Positions 1-5,931 are shown, counted from the stretch's first letter. The stretch is DNA of 5,931 nucleotides from Robiginitomaculum sp. (GCA_027071965.1 JALSYJ010000017.1:1-5931); one strand, 5' to 3'. The notes: a model not told the origin generated them from the letters alone. Translations and numbers: made by a program.

Positions 1-493
1 CGGCCATGGCAATGATATTAAATTGGGCTGAAAGGTTTTGCCATAATTTATTCCCTCCGCCATATTGCATCCATGACAGGGTTTCCATGGCGGTCATGCC
101 AAACGGCACCGCAGCAAAAAACGCAAATCCCTTGGACTTTCCCTGCCAGTAATAGTCCGCCGCATGGTACATGTCAGCAGCACCAGAGGACACATTGTCA
201 AATTCCTGATGAGCCGGAACCAACTCGCCCGCACCATAGACTTTTATATCCAGCGAACCTTCCGTTAGCTCATTTACGGTTTTTGCAATGGTATCAGCGG
301 TTGTACCAAGTCCGGGGAATTGCGCAGGCCATGATGTTACCATGCGTAATTTGCGGGACTTTTTCGTGTGTACCGCAGCAGCACTGACAGTTTGGGCGGT
401 ATTGGTTTCATCAGCCGCAGAACAGGCGCCGATCAATCCGGTTAGCCCAAGTCCGCCAGCAGTTAATATTTTACGCCGGTCAATTTTATCCAT
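1..493 (-). CDS. TRAP transporter substrate-binding protein, TakP/DctP-like, Tat-targeted (3' end cut by window edge)
   Basis: This is the extracytoplasmic solute receptor of a tripartite ATP-independent periplasmic (TRAP) transporter, which captures an organic acid and hands it to DctQ/DctM-type membrane subunits. About 164 residues are visible; the C-terminal half lies beyond position 1. The N-terminus has a twin-arginine signal (IDRRKIL, residues 4-10), a hydrophobic stretch (12-23) and a lipobox-like IGAC with Cys24. The mature part carries features of the TakP branch: RMVTSWP, a GAGELVP loop, a YHAADYYW segment, AAVPFGM and W-x-x-YGGG. The start is ATG at 493, preceded by AGGGGAA seven bases upstream. 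It overlaps the bpt stop by 8 nt (ATGGATAA), so it is probably translationally coupled to bpt. Known of the family: such receptors bind keto acids, dicarboxylates or related anions. The residues that set the substrate are mostly outside the window, so the ligand is unknown. Fold assignment is confident; substrate is not. Confidence 0.92.
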   Translation of the reverse strand, partial: MDKIDRRKILTAGGLGLTGLIGACSAADETNTAQTVSAAAVHTKKSRKLRMVTSWPAQFPGLGTTADTIAKTVNELTEGSLDIKVYGAGELVPAHQEFDNVSSGAADMYHAADYYWQGKSKGFAFFAAVPFGMTAMETLSWMQYGGGNKLWQNLSAQFNIIAMA

Positions 494-1220
494 CGCTGGT
501 TTCCCCTAATACTTCCCATGCTGTATCTTGCATTACTTCCAAAGGCACAAAGCGTTGCTTGTAACTCATTTTTGGACTGTTTTCTATCCAGAACCCCAGA
601 TAAAGATACTGTTTGTTTTCTTGTTTGGCCCGTTCGATATTTTCCAAAATCATAAAATTCCCTAGTGATCTCTTTGCCAGCATTGGATCAAAAAAGCTAT
701 AGACCATTGATGGCCCATCAGCCAATTGGTCAATAAGAGCCGAAGCCAGCAATGTGCCTGCTTTATCGCGATAATCCACCAATTCAGTGACCAGACAGGT
801 TTCTTCGATCAATTCGGCAAAATCGGTTTTGCTCATGCCTTCCATTCCACCGGATTTATGTCTGGCCACCAGATATTTGCTGATTAGTGCATAGTGCTCA
901 GCATCGGCCACGGGCGGGACGATGGTTCTTATCAGGTCGGAATTGTGGCGCAAAATTCGTTTCATGGAGCGTGAGGCAGTAAATTTCTGCACTAAAACCC
1001 GGCTTGATTTGCATTGCTTGCATGTGGGACACGCCGGACGATAAGCAATATTCTGGGCCCTGCGGAACCCGATATTGGTTAGTTGATCATTGATATTGCG
1101 GCCATTGGTTTTGTCCAGATATGTAAATATTTTTACCTCATCCTGATCCGGCAAATAGGGGCAGGGGCCGGGTATTGTCATAAAGAAATTAATGTGTTGC
1201 GTGGGCAATTGAGAGCTCAT
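486..1220 (-). CDS. bpt: Aspartate/glutamate leucyltransferase (bacterial N-degron pathway)
   Basis: The enzyme transfers leucine (EC 2.3.2.29) from Leu-tRNA to proteins with N-terminal Asp or Glu, creating a primary N-degron that ClpS delivers to ClpAP in the cytoplasm. The 244 residues match the usual family length of about 235-255. Visible signatures in order are GPCPYLP (18-24, Cys20), GFRRAQNIAYRP (51-62), the cysteine cluster C64-x2-C67-x2-C70, ARHKSGGMEGM (119-129), DGPSMVYSFFDP (168-179), RSLGNF (184-189) and YLGFWIENSPKMSYKQRF (207-224). All expected motifs are present, so it should be active. The start is ATG at 1220, directly after the permease stop (TAAATG, no gap), with AAGG six bases upstream inside the permease gene. 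The 3' end overlaps the TRAP receptor start by 8 nt. Its place between two transporter genes suggests shared transcription, but a functional link between them is only inference. The eukaryotic homologue is the arginyltransferase ATE1; the bacterial branch (Bpt) uses leucine. Confidence 0.97.
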   Translation of the reverse strand: MSSQLPTQHINFFMTIPGPCPYLPDQDEVKIFTYLDKTNGRNINDQLTNIGFRRAQNIAYRPACPTCKQCKSSRVLVQKFTASRSMKRILRHNSDLIRTIVPPVADAEHYALISKYLVARHKSGGMEGMSKTDFAELIEETCLVTELVDYRDKAGTLLASALIDQLADGPSMVYSFFDPMLAKRSLGNFMILENIERAKQENKQYLYLGFWIENSPKMSYKQRFVPLEVMQDTAWEVLGETSDG

Positions 1221-3059
1221 TTACAACCTTAAGAGAAATGGCGCTGCGATAGCAAATGTCAGCCACAATAATAAAATCAGCGGCGCTCCAACACGTACAT
1301 AATCAAGGAATTTATAATGACCCGGCCCCATTACCAGTAAATTAGTTTGGTAGGCTATGGGCGTGGCAAAAGAACAATTGGCAGCATAAATTACGGTCAG
1401 CACTGCAGCCACGGCCAATTTAGCCTGTTCTTCCGGTGAATTTGCAAACGCCTCGGTTGCGCGCACCGCAATGGGCGCGAATAAAACGGCAGTGGCAGCA
1501 TTTGACATAATATTGGTAAGCAGGGCCACGACCCCAAACAGGCCGATCAGCAAGCCCATTACGCCAAAGGGTAAAGCTATGGCAACTGCTGTTTGCGCAA
1601 TCAGATCGGCACCGCCTACGGCCTGCAAGGATCCACCCATGGCAAATGCTGCACCGATCAGTAGAAAAATTCGCAAATCAAGTGCACGAACAGCCTGACG
1701 CAAGTTCAGGCACTTGCTGGCAATCATGGCGATTGCACCTGCCAAAGCCGCATGCAATATAGGTAAAATTCCGGTGACGGCCAACAGTACAATCGCGGCA
1801 AAAATCACCCGGGCAATTGCCGCACGGCGAATATCCGGAACCTCACTCATCGACCATAGCAAGACCAGTAAATCGCGATCATGGCGTAGTTCATGCAAAT
1901 CCTTGCGGGCACCAAAGATCAGCAAATCATCCCCGCCCTGCAGACGAATGGACGATAAAGGCCTGCGCACCATTTTGGCTTTGCGTTCAATACCAAGTAC
2001 AATACAGCCGGTACGTGAGCGAAACCCGGTACTGGCCAGGCTCTGGCCGACATAACGACCATGAGGAGCTACAACCGCTTCGGTTAGGGCCAGCTCGCCT
2101 GCCGGATCACCATTACTATTGTCACCACCGGTGCGCAGCATGCTGGAGAGCAGGCTGGCATCGGATTTTAGAAGATCATAAAGAGCGGTACGGGTGGCGG
2201 CGATAGTCAAGATATCACCAGCCTGTAATTTGGCCTCGTCTGCAAAGGGGGGCAGAAAGGTTTTATCGCCCCGGCGCACCATGCTGACGGTCATTGTATT
2301 TAGCCGAGGAAACATGCCTGCTACGGGTTCGTCTCCTTCATGGGCATGGCCCGGTGTTATTTCTATCTGGGCAACATATTGCCTGCCGGTGCCATTATCG
2401 TCTTCGGCAGGAACCCGCTCAGGGGTCAGTTTTCTGCCAATAGTGGCAAGATAAACAAGACCAACAGCCGCAAGAACCAGGCCCAGCGGGGTCTGGGTGA
2501 AAAAGCCCAGGCTAAAATCTGTTGTCTGAACCAATACATCGGCCACCAGAAGGTTTGTGGAGGAACCGATCAGGGTCACCATGCCTGCAAGAATGGAAAC
2601 ATAGGATAATGGTATCATTACCGCCGAGGCGGAAGTGCCTGTCTTGGCAGCAATGGAAACCAGTACCGGGATAAACATTATTACCACCGGCGTATTATTG
2701 ATGAAGGCGCTGATGGTCATGACAAACAGAAATAATGCCAAAATTGTTGCAATTGGGTTTTTGTCGTGCATCCGCGCCAAAAATCGTGAGGGAGATTCCA
2801 TGGCTCCGGTTTGGAAAATGCCCTGTCCCACCACCAGCAAAGCCAAAATTGTAATTAGTGCCGGATTGGCAAATCCGGCCAAAATCTGTGTGGGGCCAAA
2901 GACAACGCCTTCTACGGGCAGCAATTGGAAAAATACCAGATAAAAGGCAATGGCAGCAACAGATACAATCTCGATGGAGTATCGTTCCAGAGCATAGGCA
3001 AGGATAATGGCAATTACTGATGCGCTAATGATCCATAATTGTAAAATTGTCAGTGTCAC
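1221..3059 (-). CDS. SLC13/DASS-family anion permease with two RCK_C (TrkA_C) domains
   Basis: This is an inner-membrane secondary transporter of 612 residues, typical for the bacterial SLC13 subgroup that carries cytoplasmic regulatory domains. The N-terminal membrane half (about 5-208) contains INNTPVVIMFIP (120-131) and the SSTN motif (166-169). A soluble middle region (about 225-400) holds two RCK_C-like units, roughly 226-300 (ending LQAGDILTIAA) and 322-398 (ending LQGGDDLLIFG). The C-terminal membrane half (about 414-612) repeats the pattern with LTNIMSNAATAVL (514-526) and ATPIAYQTNLLV (565-576). The paired N-T and TN motifs are the sodium/substrate-binding hairpin tips of the DASS fold. 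Known substrates of relatives include dicarboxylates, citrate, sulfate and other oxyanions; the sequence alone does not choose between them. The start is GTG at 3059: AAGGG lies eight bases upstream, and the frame has no ATG before its stop at 3098-3096. It is the first gene of the operon with bpt and the TRAP receptor, and is divergent from ppk2. Confidence 0.93.
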   Translation of the reverse strand: MTLTILQLWIISASVIAIILAYALERYSIEIVSVAAIAFYLVFFQLLPVEGVVFGPTQILAGFANPALITILALLVVGQGIFQTGAMESPSRFLARMHDKNPIATILALFLFVMTISAFINNTPVVIMFIPVLVSIAAKTGTSASAVMIPLSYVSILAGMVTLIGSSTNLLVADVLVQTTDFSLGFFTQTPLGLVLAAVGLVYLATIGRKLTPERVPAEDDNGTGRQYVAQIEITPGHAHEGDEPVAGMFPRLNTMTVSMVRRGDKTFLPPFADEAKLQAGDILTIAATRTALYDLLKSDASLLSSMLRTGGDNSNGDPAGELALTEAVVAPHGRYVGQSLASTGFRSRTGCIVLGIERKAKMVRRPLSSIRLQGGDDLLIFGARKDLHELRHDRDLLVLLWSMSEVPDIRRAAIARVIFAAIVLLAVTGILPILHAALAGAIAMIASKCLNLRQAVRALDLRIFLLIGAAFAMGGSLQAVGGADLIAQTAVAIALPFGVMGLLIGLFGVVALLTNIMSNAATAVLFAPIAVRATEAFANSPEEQAKLAVAAVLTVIYAANCSFATPIAYQTNLLVMGPGHYKFLDYVRVGAPLILLLWLTFAIAAPFLLRL

Positions 3060-3072
3060 ACTACATGCCCTT
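3059..3072 (-). promoter_or_regulatory. Ribosome-binding site that fixes the GTG start of the SLC13 permease
   Basis: AAGGG (3072-3068) sits eight bases before the GTG at 3059. An ATG at 3066 is one base after the AAGGG, is out of frame, and is immediately followed by TAG, so it cannot start the permease. The frame contains no ATG between its upstream stop (3098-3096) and the GTG. GTG is therefore the preferred start. Confidence 0.6.
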
Positions 3073-3083
3073 AAAATGCCTGA

Positions 3084-3111
3084 ATTATATCGAATCTACG
3101 GTATCAGAAAA
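3084..3111 (-). promoter_or_regulatory. Candidate promoter of the SLC13-bpt-TRAP operon
   Basis: On the minus strand a perfect TATAAT hexamer (3089-3084) lies 16 bases after a poor -35 candidate TTTTCT (3111-3106). Transcription starting near 3077 would leave a leader of about 18 nt that still includes the AAGGG ribosome-binding site. A second perfect TATAAT lies at 3138-3133 and could be an alternative start. The -10 match is good but the -35 is weak, so this is a tentative call in an AT-rich region. Confidence 0.35.
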
Positions 3112-3118
3112 TTTTAAC

Positions 3119-3146
3119 TTGGCACCCATTAGATTATATCTTTTAC
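3119..3146 (+). promoter_or_regulatory. Weak candidate promoter of ppk2
   Basis: TTGGCA (3119-3124) resembles a sigma-70 -35 box with one mismatch. After 16 bases the -10 position reads TTTTAC, only three of six matches. It is the best plus-strand candidate I see between the divergent genes, but support is thin. It would overlap the second TATAAT of the opposite strand, so the two promoters could interfere. Confidence 0.2.
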
Positions 3147-3183
3147 GGCAAGTAATATTTAAGGCCTGTTGCGGAGAAAATAG

Positions 3184-4191
3184 ATGACCACGAACAAATT
3201 AAATGCAAAAACGCCAATGGCCGATGATGAGGCAGAAGATAATACAAAAATCGATTTGGCGGGTTCCATTCAGAAAATTGAAGAAAAGCCGCTACATCAT
3301 CTTGCAACCATTAGCCATGATGCCGAAACCGGGCGCGATCACTTTGAGAATGAAACCTATCCTTATGCGAAAAAACTAAAGCGCAAGGAATATGAGAAGC
3401 ACAAGGCCGCCCTGCAGGTTGAGCTTCTCAAAATGCAGCGCTGGGTTGAGGGAAGTGGCCAAAGAATAATCATGATTTTTGAAGGGCGTGATGCAGCCGG
3501 CAAAGGGGGGACCATAAAACGCATCACCGAACACCTAAATCCACGCGGTGCGCGGGTGATTGCCCTGGCAAAGCCAACAGAGCGTGAAAGAAACCAATGG
3601 TTTTTCCAGCGATATATACGCCATTTGCCCACAGCCGGTGAAATAGTCCTGTTTGACCGTTCATGGTATAATCGTGCCGGGGTTGAGCGGGTGATGAATT
3701 TTTGCGAACCGGCAGAATATCTTGAGTTCATGCGGCAGGTGCCGGAACTGGAACGTATGTTGGTTCGTTCCGGTATCAGGATATTCAAGTTCTGGTTTTC
3801 AGTAACCCGTGACGAGCAATTGCGCCGCTTCAAATCCCGTGAGTTCGACCCGCTGAAGCAATGGAAGCTCTCTCCTGTGGATCGGGCCTCTTTGAACAAA
3901 TGGGAAGATTATACCGAAGCCAAGGAGGCAATGTTCTTTTATACGGATACTGCCGATGCTCCATGGACGATAATTAAATCAAACGACAAGAAACGGGCGC
4001 GTCTGGAATGTATGCAATACATATTAAGCAGCCTTCCCTATCCTAACAAGAATGAAAAGCTTGTGCGCGGGCCTGATCCGTTAATCGTCGGCGGCACTCA
4101 TCATGTAATTGGTAAGTCTGAACATATTTTGGAAAACACCATGCATCTGGGCCGAAACCATGATGGTGACACTCATGATGGTGACACTTAA
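3184..4191 (+). CDS. ppk2: Polyphosphate kinase 2 (PPK2 family)
   Basis: This cytoplasmic P-loop kinase transfers phosphate between inorganic polyphosphate and nucleotides. The single-domain form usually makes ATP or GTP from the diphosphates and polyphosphate. The PPK2 core spans about residues 62-287: QRWVEGSGQR (85-94), Walker A with its preceding acid FEGRDAAGKGGT (99-110), KPTERERNQWFFQRYIRHLP (130-149), Walker B FDRSWYNRAGVERVM (157-171), and the lid and following DPLKQWKLSP (222-231), then DKKRARL (268-274). At 335 residues it is longer than many PPK2 proteins (about 270-300). The excess is a charged, low-complexity N-terminal tail (1-60) and a polar C-terminal tail that ends in a duplicated HDGDT. 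The start is ATG at 3184 with GGAGA about seven bases upstream. It appears monocistronic, divergent from the SLC13 operon and convergent with the GDYXXLXY gene. Motifs are intact. Nucleotide preference (ADP, GDP or AMP) is not settled by sequence, although the one-domain layout and motif wording resemble the NDP-phosphorylating class. Confidence 0.96.
   Translation: MTTNKLNAKTPMADDEAEDNTKIDLAGSIQKIEEKPLHHLATISHDAETGRDHFENETYPYAKKLKRKEYEKHKAALQVELLKMQRWVEGSGQRIIMIFEGRDAAGKGGTIKRITEHLNPRGARVIALAKPTERERNQWFFQRYIRHLPTAGEIVLFDRSWYNRAGVERVMNFCEPAEYLEFMRQVPELERMLVRSGIRIFKFWFSVTRDEQLRRFKSREFDPLKQWKLSPVDRASLNKWEDYTEAKEAMFFYTDTADAPWTIIKSNDKKRARLECMQYILSSLPYPNKNEKLVRGPDPLIVGGTHHVIGKSEHILENTMHLGRNHDGDTHDGDT
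4159..4188 (+). repeat. Perfect 15-bp tandem duplication at the 3' end of ppk2
   Basis: The unit CATGATGGTGACACT occurs twice without mismatch (4159-4173 and 4174-4188), directly before the TAA stop. It is in frame and adds a second HDGDT to the C-terminus. Identity at every base, including third positions, suggests a recent slippage duplication rather than selection on the protein alone. Confidence 0.9.
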
Positions 4192-4217
4192 GGGTCAGCT
4201 AAAATATCAGTTCGTTC

Positions 4218-4805
4218 TTACAGCTTGTCGATTATCCGGGTTCCATCAATTTCCAGTCCACGAATGACGGCATTTCCCTTATCGTCCACCGACAGGATGA
4301 TACGCATTTTGCTGTCTTCAATTTTGTCCTCAAGCTCCTTGGCACCGCTTTTATCAGCAAAATAGCTCTCTATATTGTATTTTACCCGGTATCTGGGTTC
4401 GTTCTCTGGTGAGCTTGAGGCCCATGATACGCGCCCCTGCAAGAACGTGCCCTCGGCAGGCTTAACATGACTTAGGGCAGTTATGATCAGTTGGTTTTCT
4501 TGTGAGGCAAGGCTTTGATCTTCAAGAACTGGTTCTTGAGTTGCAGCCGAGGCAAAGGACACAAAAATCCGATCCCCTTTCTTGAAGGGTTTATGGGCGG
4601 GAGCGTCCTTGTAGGTAATGCGGTGCAATGGAGTATTGATAATCACATAATAGCCGCGGAATAATGATCTTGGATCCACCGGCTCCATATCCAAAACCAC
4701 TTCATCTCCATTGCTGCGCGCTCGTTCGTGACCAACAACCATCCATAGCAAAAATAAGGTAAAAACAGCACACAGCACCAACACAAATAAAGCGCGGGTT
4801 TTCAT
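4218..4805 (-). CDS. GDYXXLXY-domain protein, membrane-anchored, partner of the DUF2157 protein
   Basis: This is a 195-residue protein with one N-terminal membrane anchor (about 5-24) and a mainly extracytoplasmic beta-rich remainder. The family is recognised by a DPRxLxRGDYxxLxY segment after the anchor; here D44-P-R-S-L-F-R-G51 is kept. The name motif itself reads GYYVIINT, so Asp is replaced by Tyr52 and the later Leu and Tyr are also changed. The C-terminal part (VDDKGNAVIRGLEIDG, about 172-187) fits the family's closing segment. The start is ATG at 4805, in a 4-nt ATGA overlap with the DUF2157 stop, with a strong AGGAGGG Shine-Dalgarno sequence seven bases upstream inside that gene. Tight coupling to DUF2157 is the usual arrangement for this family. 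Its biochemical role is unknown, and I infer only that the two proteins act together in the envelope. The stop lies 26 nt from that of the converging ppk2. Confidence 0.85.
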   Translation of the reverse strand: MKTRALFVLVLCAVFTLFLLWMVVGHERARSNGDEVVLDMEPVDPRSLFRGYYVIINTPLHRITYKDAPAHKPFKKGDRIFVSFASAATQEPVLEDQSLASQENQLIITALSHVKPAEGTFLQGRVSWASSSPENEPRYRVKYNIESYFADKSGAKELEDKIEDSKMRIILSVDDKGNAVIRGLEIDGTRIIDKL

Positions 4806-5931
4806 TTGCTGCCCTCCTGTTTGATTTGTTTGTTCAGGCGCAAAGCCAATAGGGACATGCCTAGCAGCAGGGCTCCCCCAACAAAAAAGAACAATGATGT
4901 ATTCAGCAAATCCTTGAAAGTCTCAAAATATACATAGAGTGCCTGAGCGGTAAATCCGGTGCCGCCAATCCAGACAATAGGCCGGTTGTGATCAAGCATT
5001 CCTTGCATTAGCAGGGCAATACAAATACCAAAAAATATTGCTCCGTATAATATTTGTACCGGTAATACGTCCAAAAATGTCAACAGCATCGGTGTGTGAA
5101 TCATTACGGCAATTGCCAGCAAAACCCCTCCAGCAAATATTGGCCGTATCTGCTTCTTCAAAACCAGCCATAGCAATAAGCCTGTGATCAGAGCCAAAAC
5201 AAATGCCAAATGTTTATATTTCTGGAAGGTTTCAGCTTCTGGCAATTGTTCTGTGGGCAGGGCAATTTGTGTCAAAAATCCAAACAAAAGTGCAGCTATA
5301 ACCATCCAGACAATAAATACATCTGCACCGAATATGCGTGGTTTTAAGCTTGCCATTGCCAAGGCTAGGACAATAAAGATGCCAGAGCTTATTGGCATTA
5401 ACTGTCCATCGGTAAATGGCCGGTAGTCAAATTCAGCAATCAGATAGGCTGGCACAAATAACAGGGTTGCTATGCTCAGTATATTGATCGTGGCCATGGA
5501 CTTGAATCTGCCTGCTATATATCCAACACCAAGGGCCAGTAACGGATATAGCCAGTATTGAATTGTGTCTGGAACAGCGCCTTCAAAGGCCATAATCATC
5601 CACAATCCAAGCAGCAGGCTGGAAAAAATCAATATGGGGTTTGAGCGTAAAACGATTGCGGCACTAATGGCACCAAAGAACCAGATCAGTATTCCGGTTG
5701 GGTAGTGGGCCTGTATGTTAAAGCTTTGCGCAATCAACATAATGGCAGCACCAAACAGCACTGCTCCAAGCAGTCCAAATGCGTGGGCATAGGCCATTAT
5801 ATTGCGCCATGTGGCAAAGGCAGCAATGCCAAATGCCGCCCATAAGCCTGCTAACATTAGGGACATGCGCAGCAATTTACCCATTTGCGCCCAGTTTGAT
5901 GCAACAAAACTGATGGCAGCAAAACCTAATA
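4802..5931 (-). CDS. DUF2157 multi-pass membrane protein (5' end beyond the right window edge)
   Basis: This is a very hydrophobic integral membrane protein with roughly 12-14 predicted transmembrane segments and short charged loops. The frame stays open through the right edge, so the gene is 5'-truncated; about 375 residues are visible. An ATG at 5884 could be mistaken for the start. However, the 15 codons upstream of it (LGFAAISFVASNWAQ) continue the conserved DUF2157 opening, in which a hydrophobic helix is followed by F-x-A-x-N-W and then an R-containing loop into the next helix. The segment FGLLGAVLFGAAIMLIAQSF followed by a YPTGILIWFFGA helix also fits the domain. The C-terminus ends in the basic tail LNKQIKQEGSK. 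The stop TGA overlaps the next gene's ATG by 4 nt. Function is unknown; the family is commonly encoded with GDYXXLXY proteins, sometimes also with DUF4401. A separate DUF4401 gene does not appear between them here. Confidence 0.85.
   Translation of the reverse strand, partial: LGFAAISFVASNWAQMGKLLRMSLMLAGLWAAFGIAAFATWRNIMAYAHAFGLLGAVLFGAAIMLIAQSFNIQAHYPTGILIWFFGAISAAIVLRSNPILIFSSLLLGLWMIMAFEGAVPDTIQYWLYPLLALGVGYIAGRFKSMATINILSIATLLFVPAYLIAEFDYRPFTDGQLMPISSGIFIVLALAMASLKPRIFGADVFIVWMVIAALLFGFLTQIALPTEQLPEAETFQKYKHLAFVLALITGLLLWLVLKKQIRPIFAGGVLLAIAVMIHTPMLLTFLDVLPVQILYGAIFFGICIALLMQGMLDHNRPIVWIGGTGFTAQALYVYFETFKDLLNTSLFFFVGGALLLGMSLLALRLNKQIKQEGSK
4805..4818 (-). promoter_or_regulatory. Strong Shine-Dalgarno site inside the DUF2157 gene for the GDYXXLXY gene
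   Basis: AGGAGGG (4818-4812) is a near-ideal anti-16S match seven bases before the ATG at 4805. It is embedded in the final codons of DUF2157, whose TGA overlaps that ATG. It supports the chosen start and efficient, possibly independent, translation of the downstream partner. Confidence 0.7.

Larger units (their letters stand above)
3060..3183. other. Divergent intergenic control region between the SLC13 operon and ppk2
   Basis: This 124-nt AT-rich stretch is the longest non-coding part of the window and must carry the 5' signals of both flanking transcription units. It contains two copies of ATTATATC (3084-3091 and 3133-3140), each giving a TATAAT on the minus strand. An 11-bp palindrome, AGTGTCACACT, overlaps its left end (3052-3062). 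I see no small gene, RNA gene or intrinsic terminator in it. Confidence 0.6.

Noticed and set aside
73..509. Two plus-strand open frames opposite the TRAP receptor
   Set aside because: They are antisense to clear TRAP receptor coding sequence with a proper signal peptide and ribosome-binding site, and their translations look random.
1056..1161. Cysteine cluster of Bpt considered as an unusual metal site
   Set aside because: Cys20 and C-x2-C-x2-C are regular features of the leucyl/arginyltransferase N-terminal domain, so they are not a novelty here.
1471..2943. Several plus-strand open frames opposite the SLC13 permease
   Set aside because: They are complementary-strand shadows of the permease frame with low-complexity Ala/Lys/Ser/Arg-rich translations and no domain.
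3119..3134. TTGGCAC resembling the -24 element of a sigma-54 promoter upstream of ppk2
   Set aside because: The -12 element is missing: the bases at the required spacing read AGAT instead of TTGC.
3363..3899. Long open frame of 178 codons on the minus strand inside ppk2
   Set aside because: It lies entirely antisense to a PPK2 core with all its motifs. Its translation is Arg/Ser-rich with no recognisable domain, and it has no supporting context.
4182..4217. Possible bidirectional terminator between ppk2 and the GDYXXLXY gene
   Set aside because: Only an imperfect dyad (TGAC-a-CTTAAG-g-GTCA, 4182-4197) is present. It is largely within the ppk2 end, has no loop and is not followed by a T-run on either strand.

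Overview
The window looks like an ordinary chromosomal stretch from a moderate-GC alphaproteobacterium. The evidence is a bacterial N-degron leucyltransferase of the alphaproteobacterial type, a twin-arginine TRAP substrate-binding protein resembling Rhodobacter TakP, a PPK2-type polyphosphate kinase, and a DUF2157/GDYXXLXY membrane pair. Genus cannot be read from the sequence. Coding density is very high. I see no RNA gene, insertion sequence, CRISPR array or phage gene, and no gene-free stretch longer than about 125 bases.

Layout. Left block, all minus strand and read from right to left: an SLC13/DASS-type permease with two cytoplasmic RCK_C-like domains (3059-1221, GTG start), the aspartate/glutamate leucyltransferase bpt (1220-486) and a TRAP transporter substrate-binding protein (493 to beyond the left edge). 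The permease stop abuts the bpt start with no gap, and the bpt stop overlaps the TRAP start by 8 nt, so the three genes are very probably one translationally coupled operon. A 124-nt divergent intergenic region (3060-3183) separates this operon from ppk2 on the plus strand (3184-4191). ppk2 converges, 26 nt apart, on a second minus-strand operon: a DUF2157 membrane protein entering from beyond the right edge (5931-4802), followed with a 4-nt ATGA overlap by a small single-anchor GDYXXLXY protein (4805-4218).

How the genes fit together. The left operon joins two secondary transporter types that commonly handle organic acids or inorganic anions with an enzyme that marks Asp/Glu-N-terminal proteins for ClpAP degradation. 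The last gene is the binding protein of a TRAP system whose membrane subunits, if encoded alongside, would lie beyond the left edge. ppk2 stands alone and would use polyphosphate to make nucleoside triphosphates. The right-hand pair is a recurrent but functionally uncharacterised membrane module. I found no convincing new multi-gene system. The points most worth a second look are the coupled transporter/N-degron operon, the combined Tat and lipoprotein signal on the TRAP binding protein, a perfect 15-bp tandem duplication at the very end of ppk2, and an altered GDYXXLXY signature.
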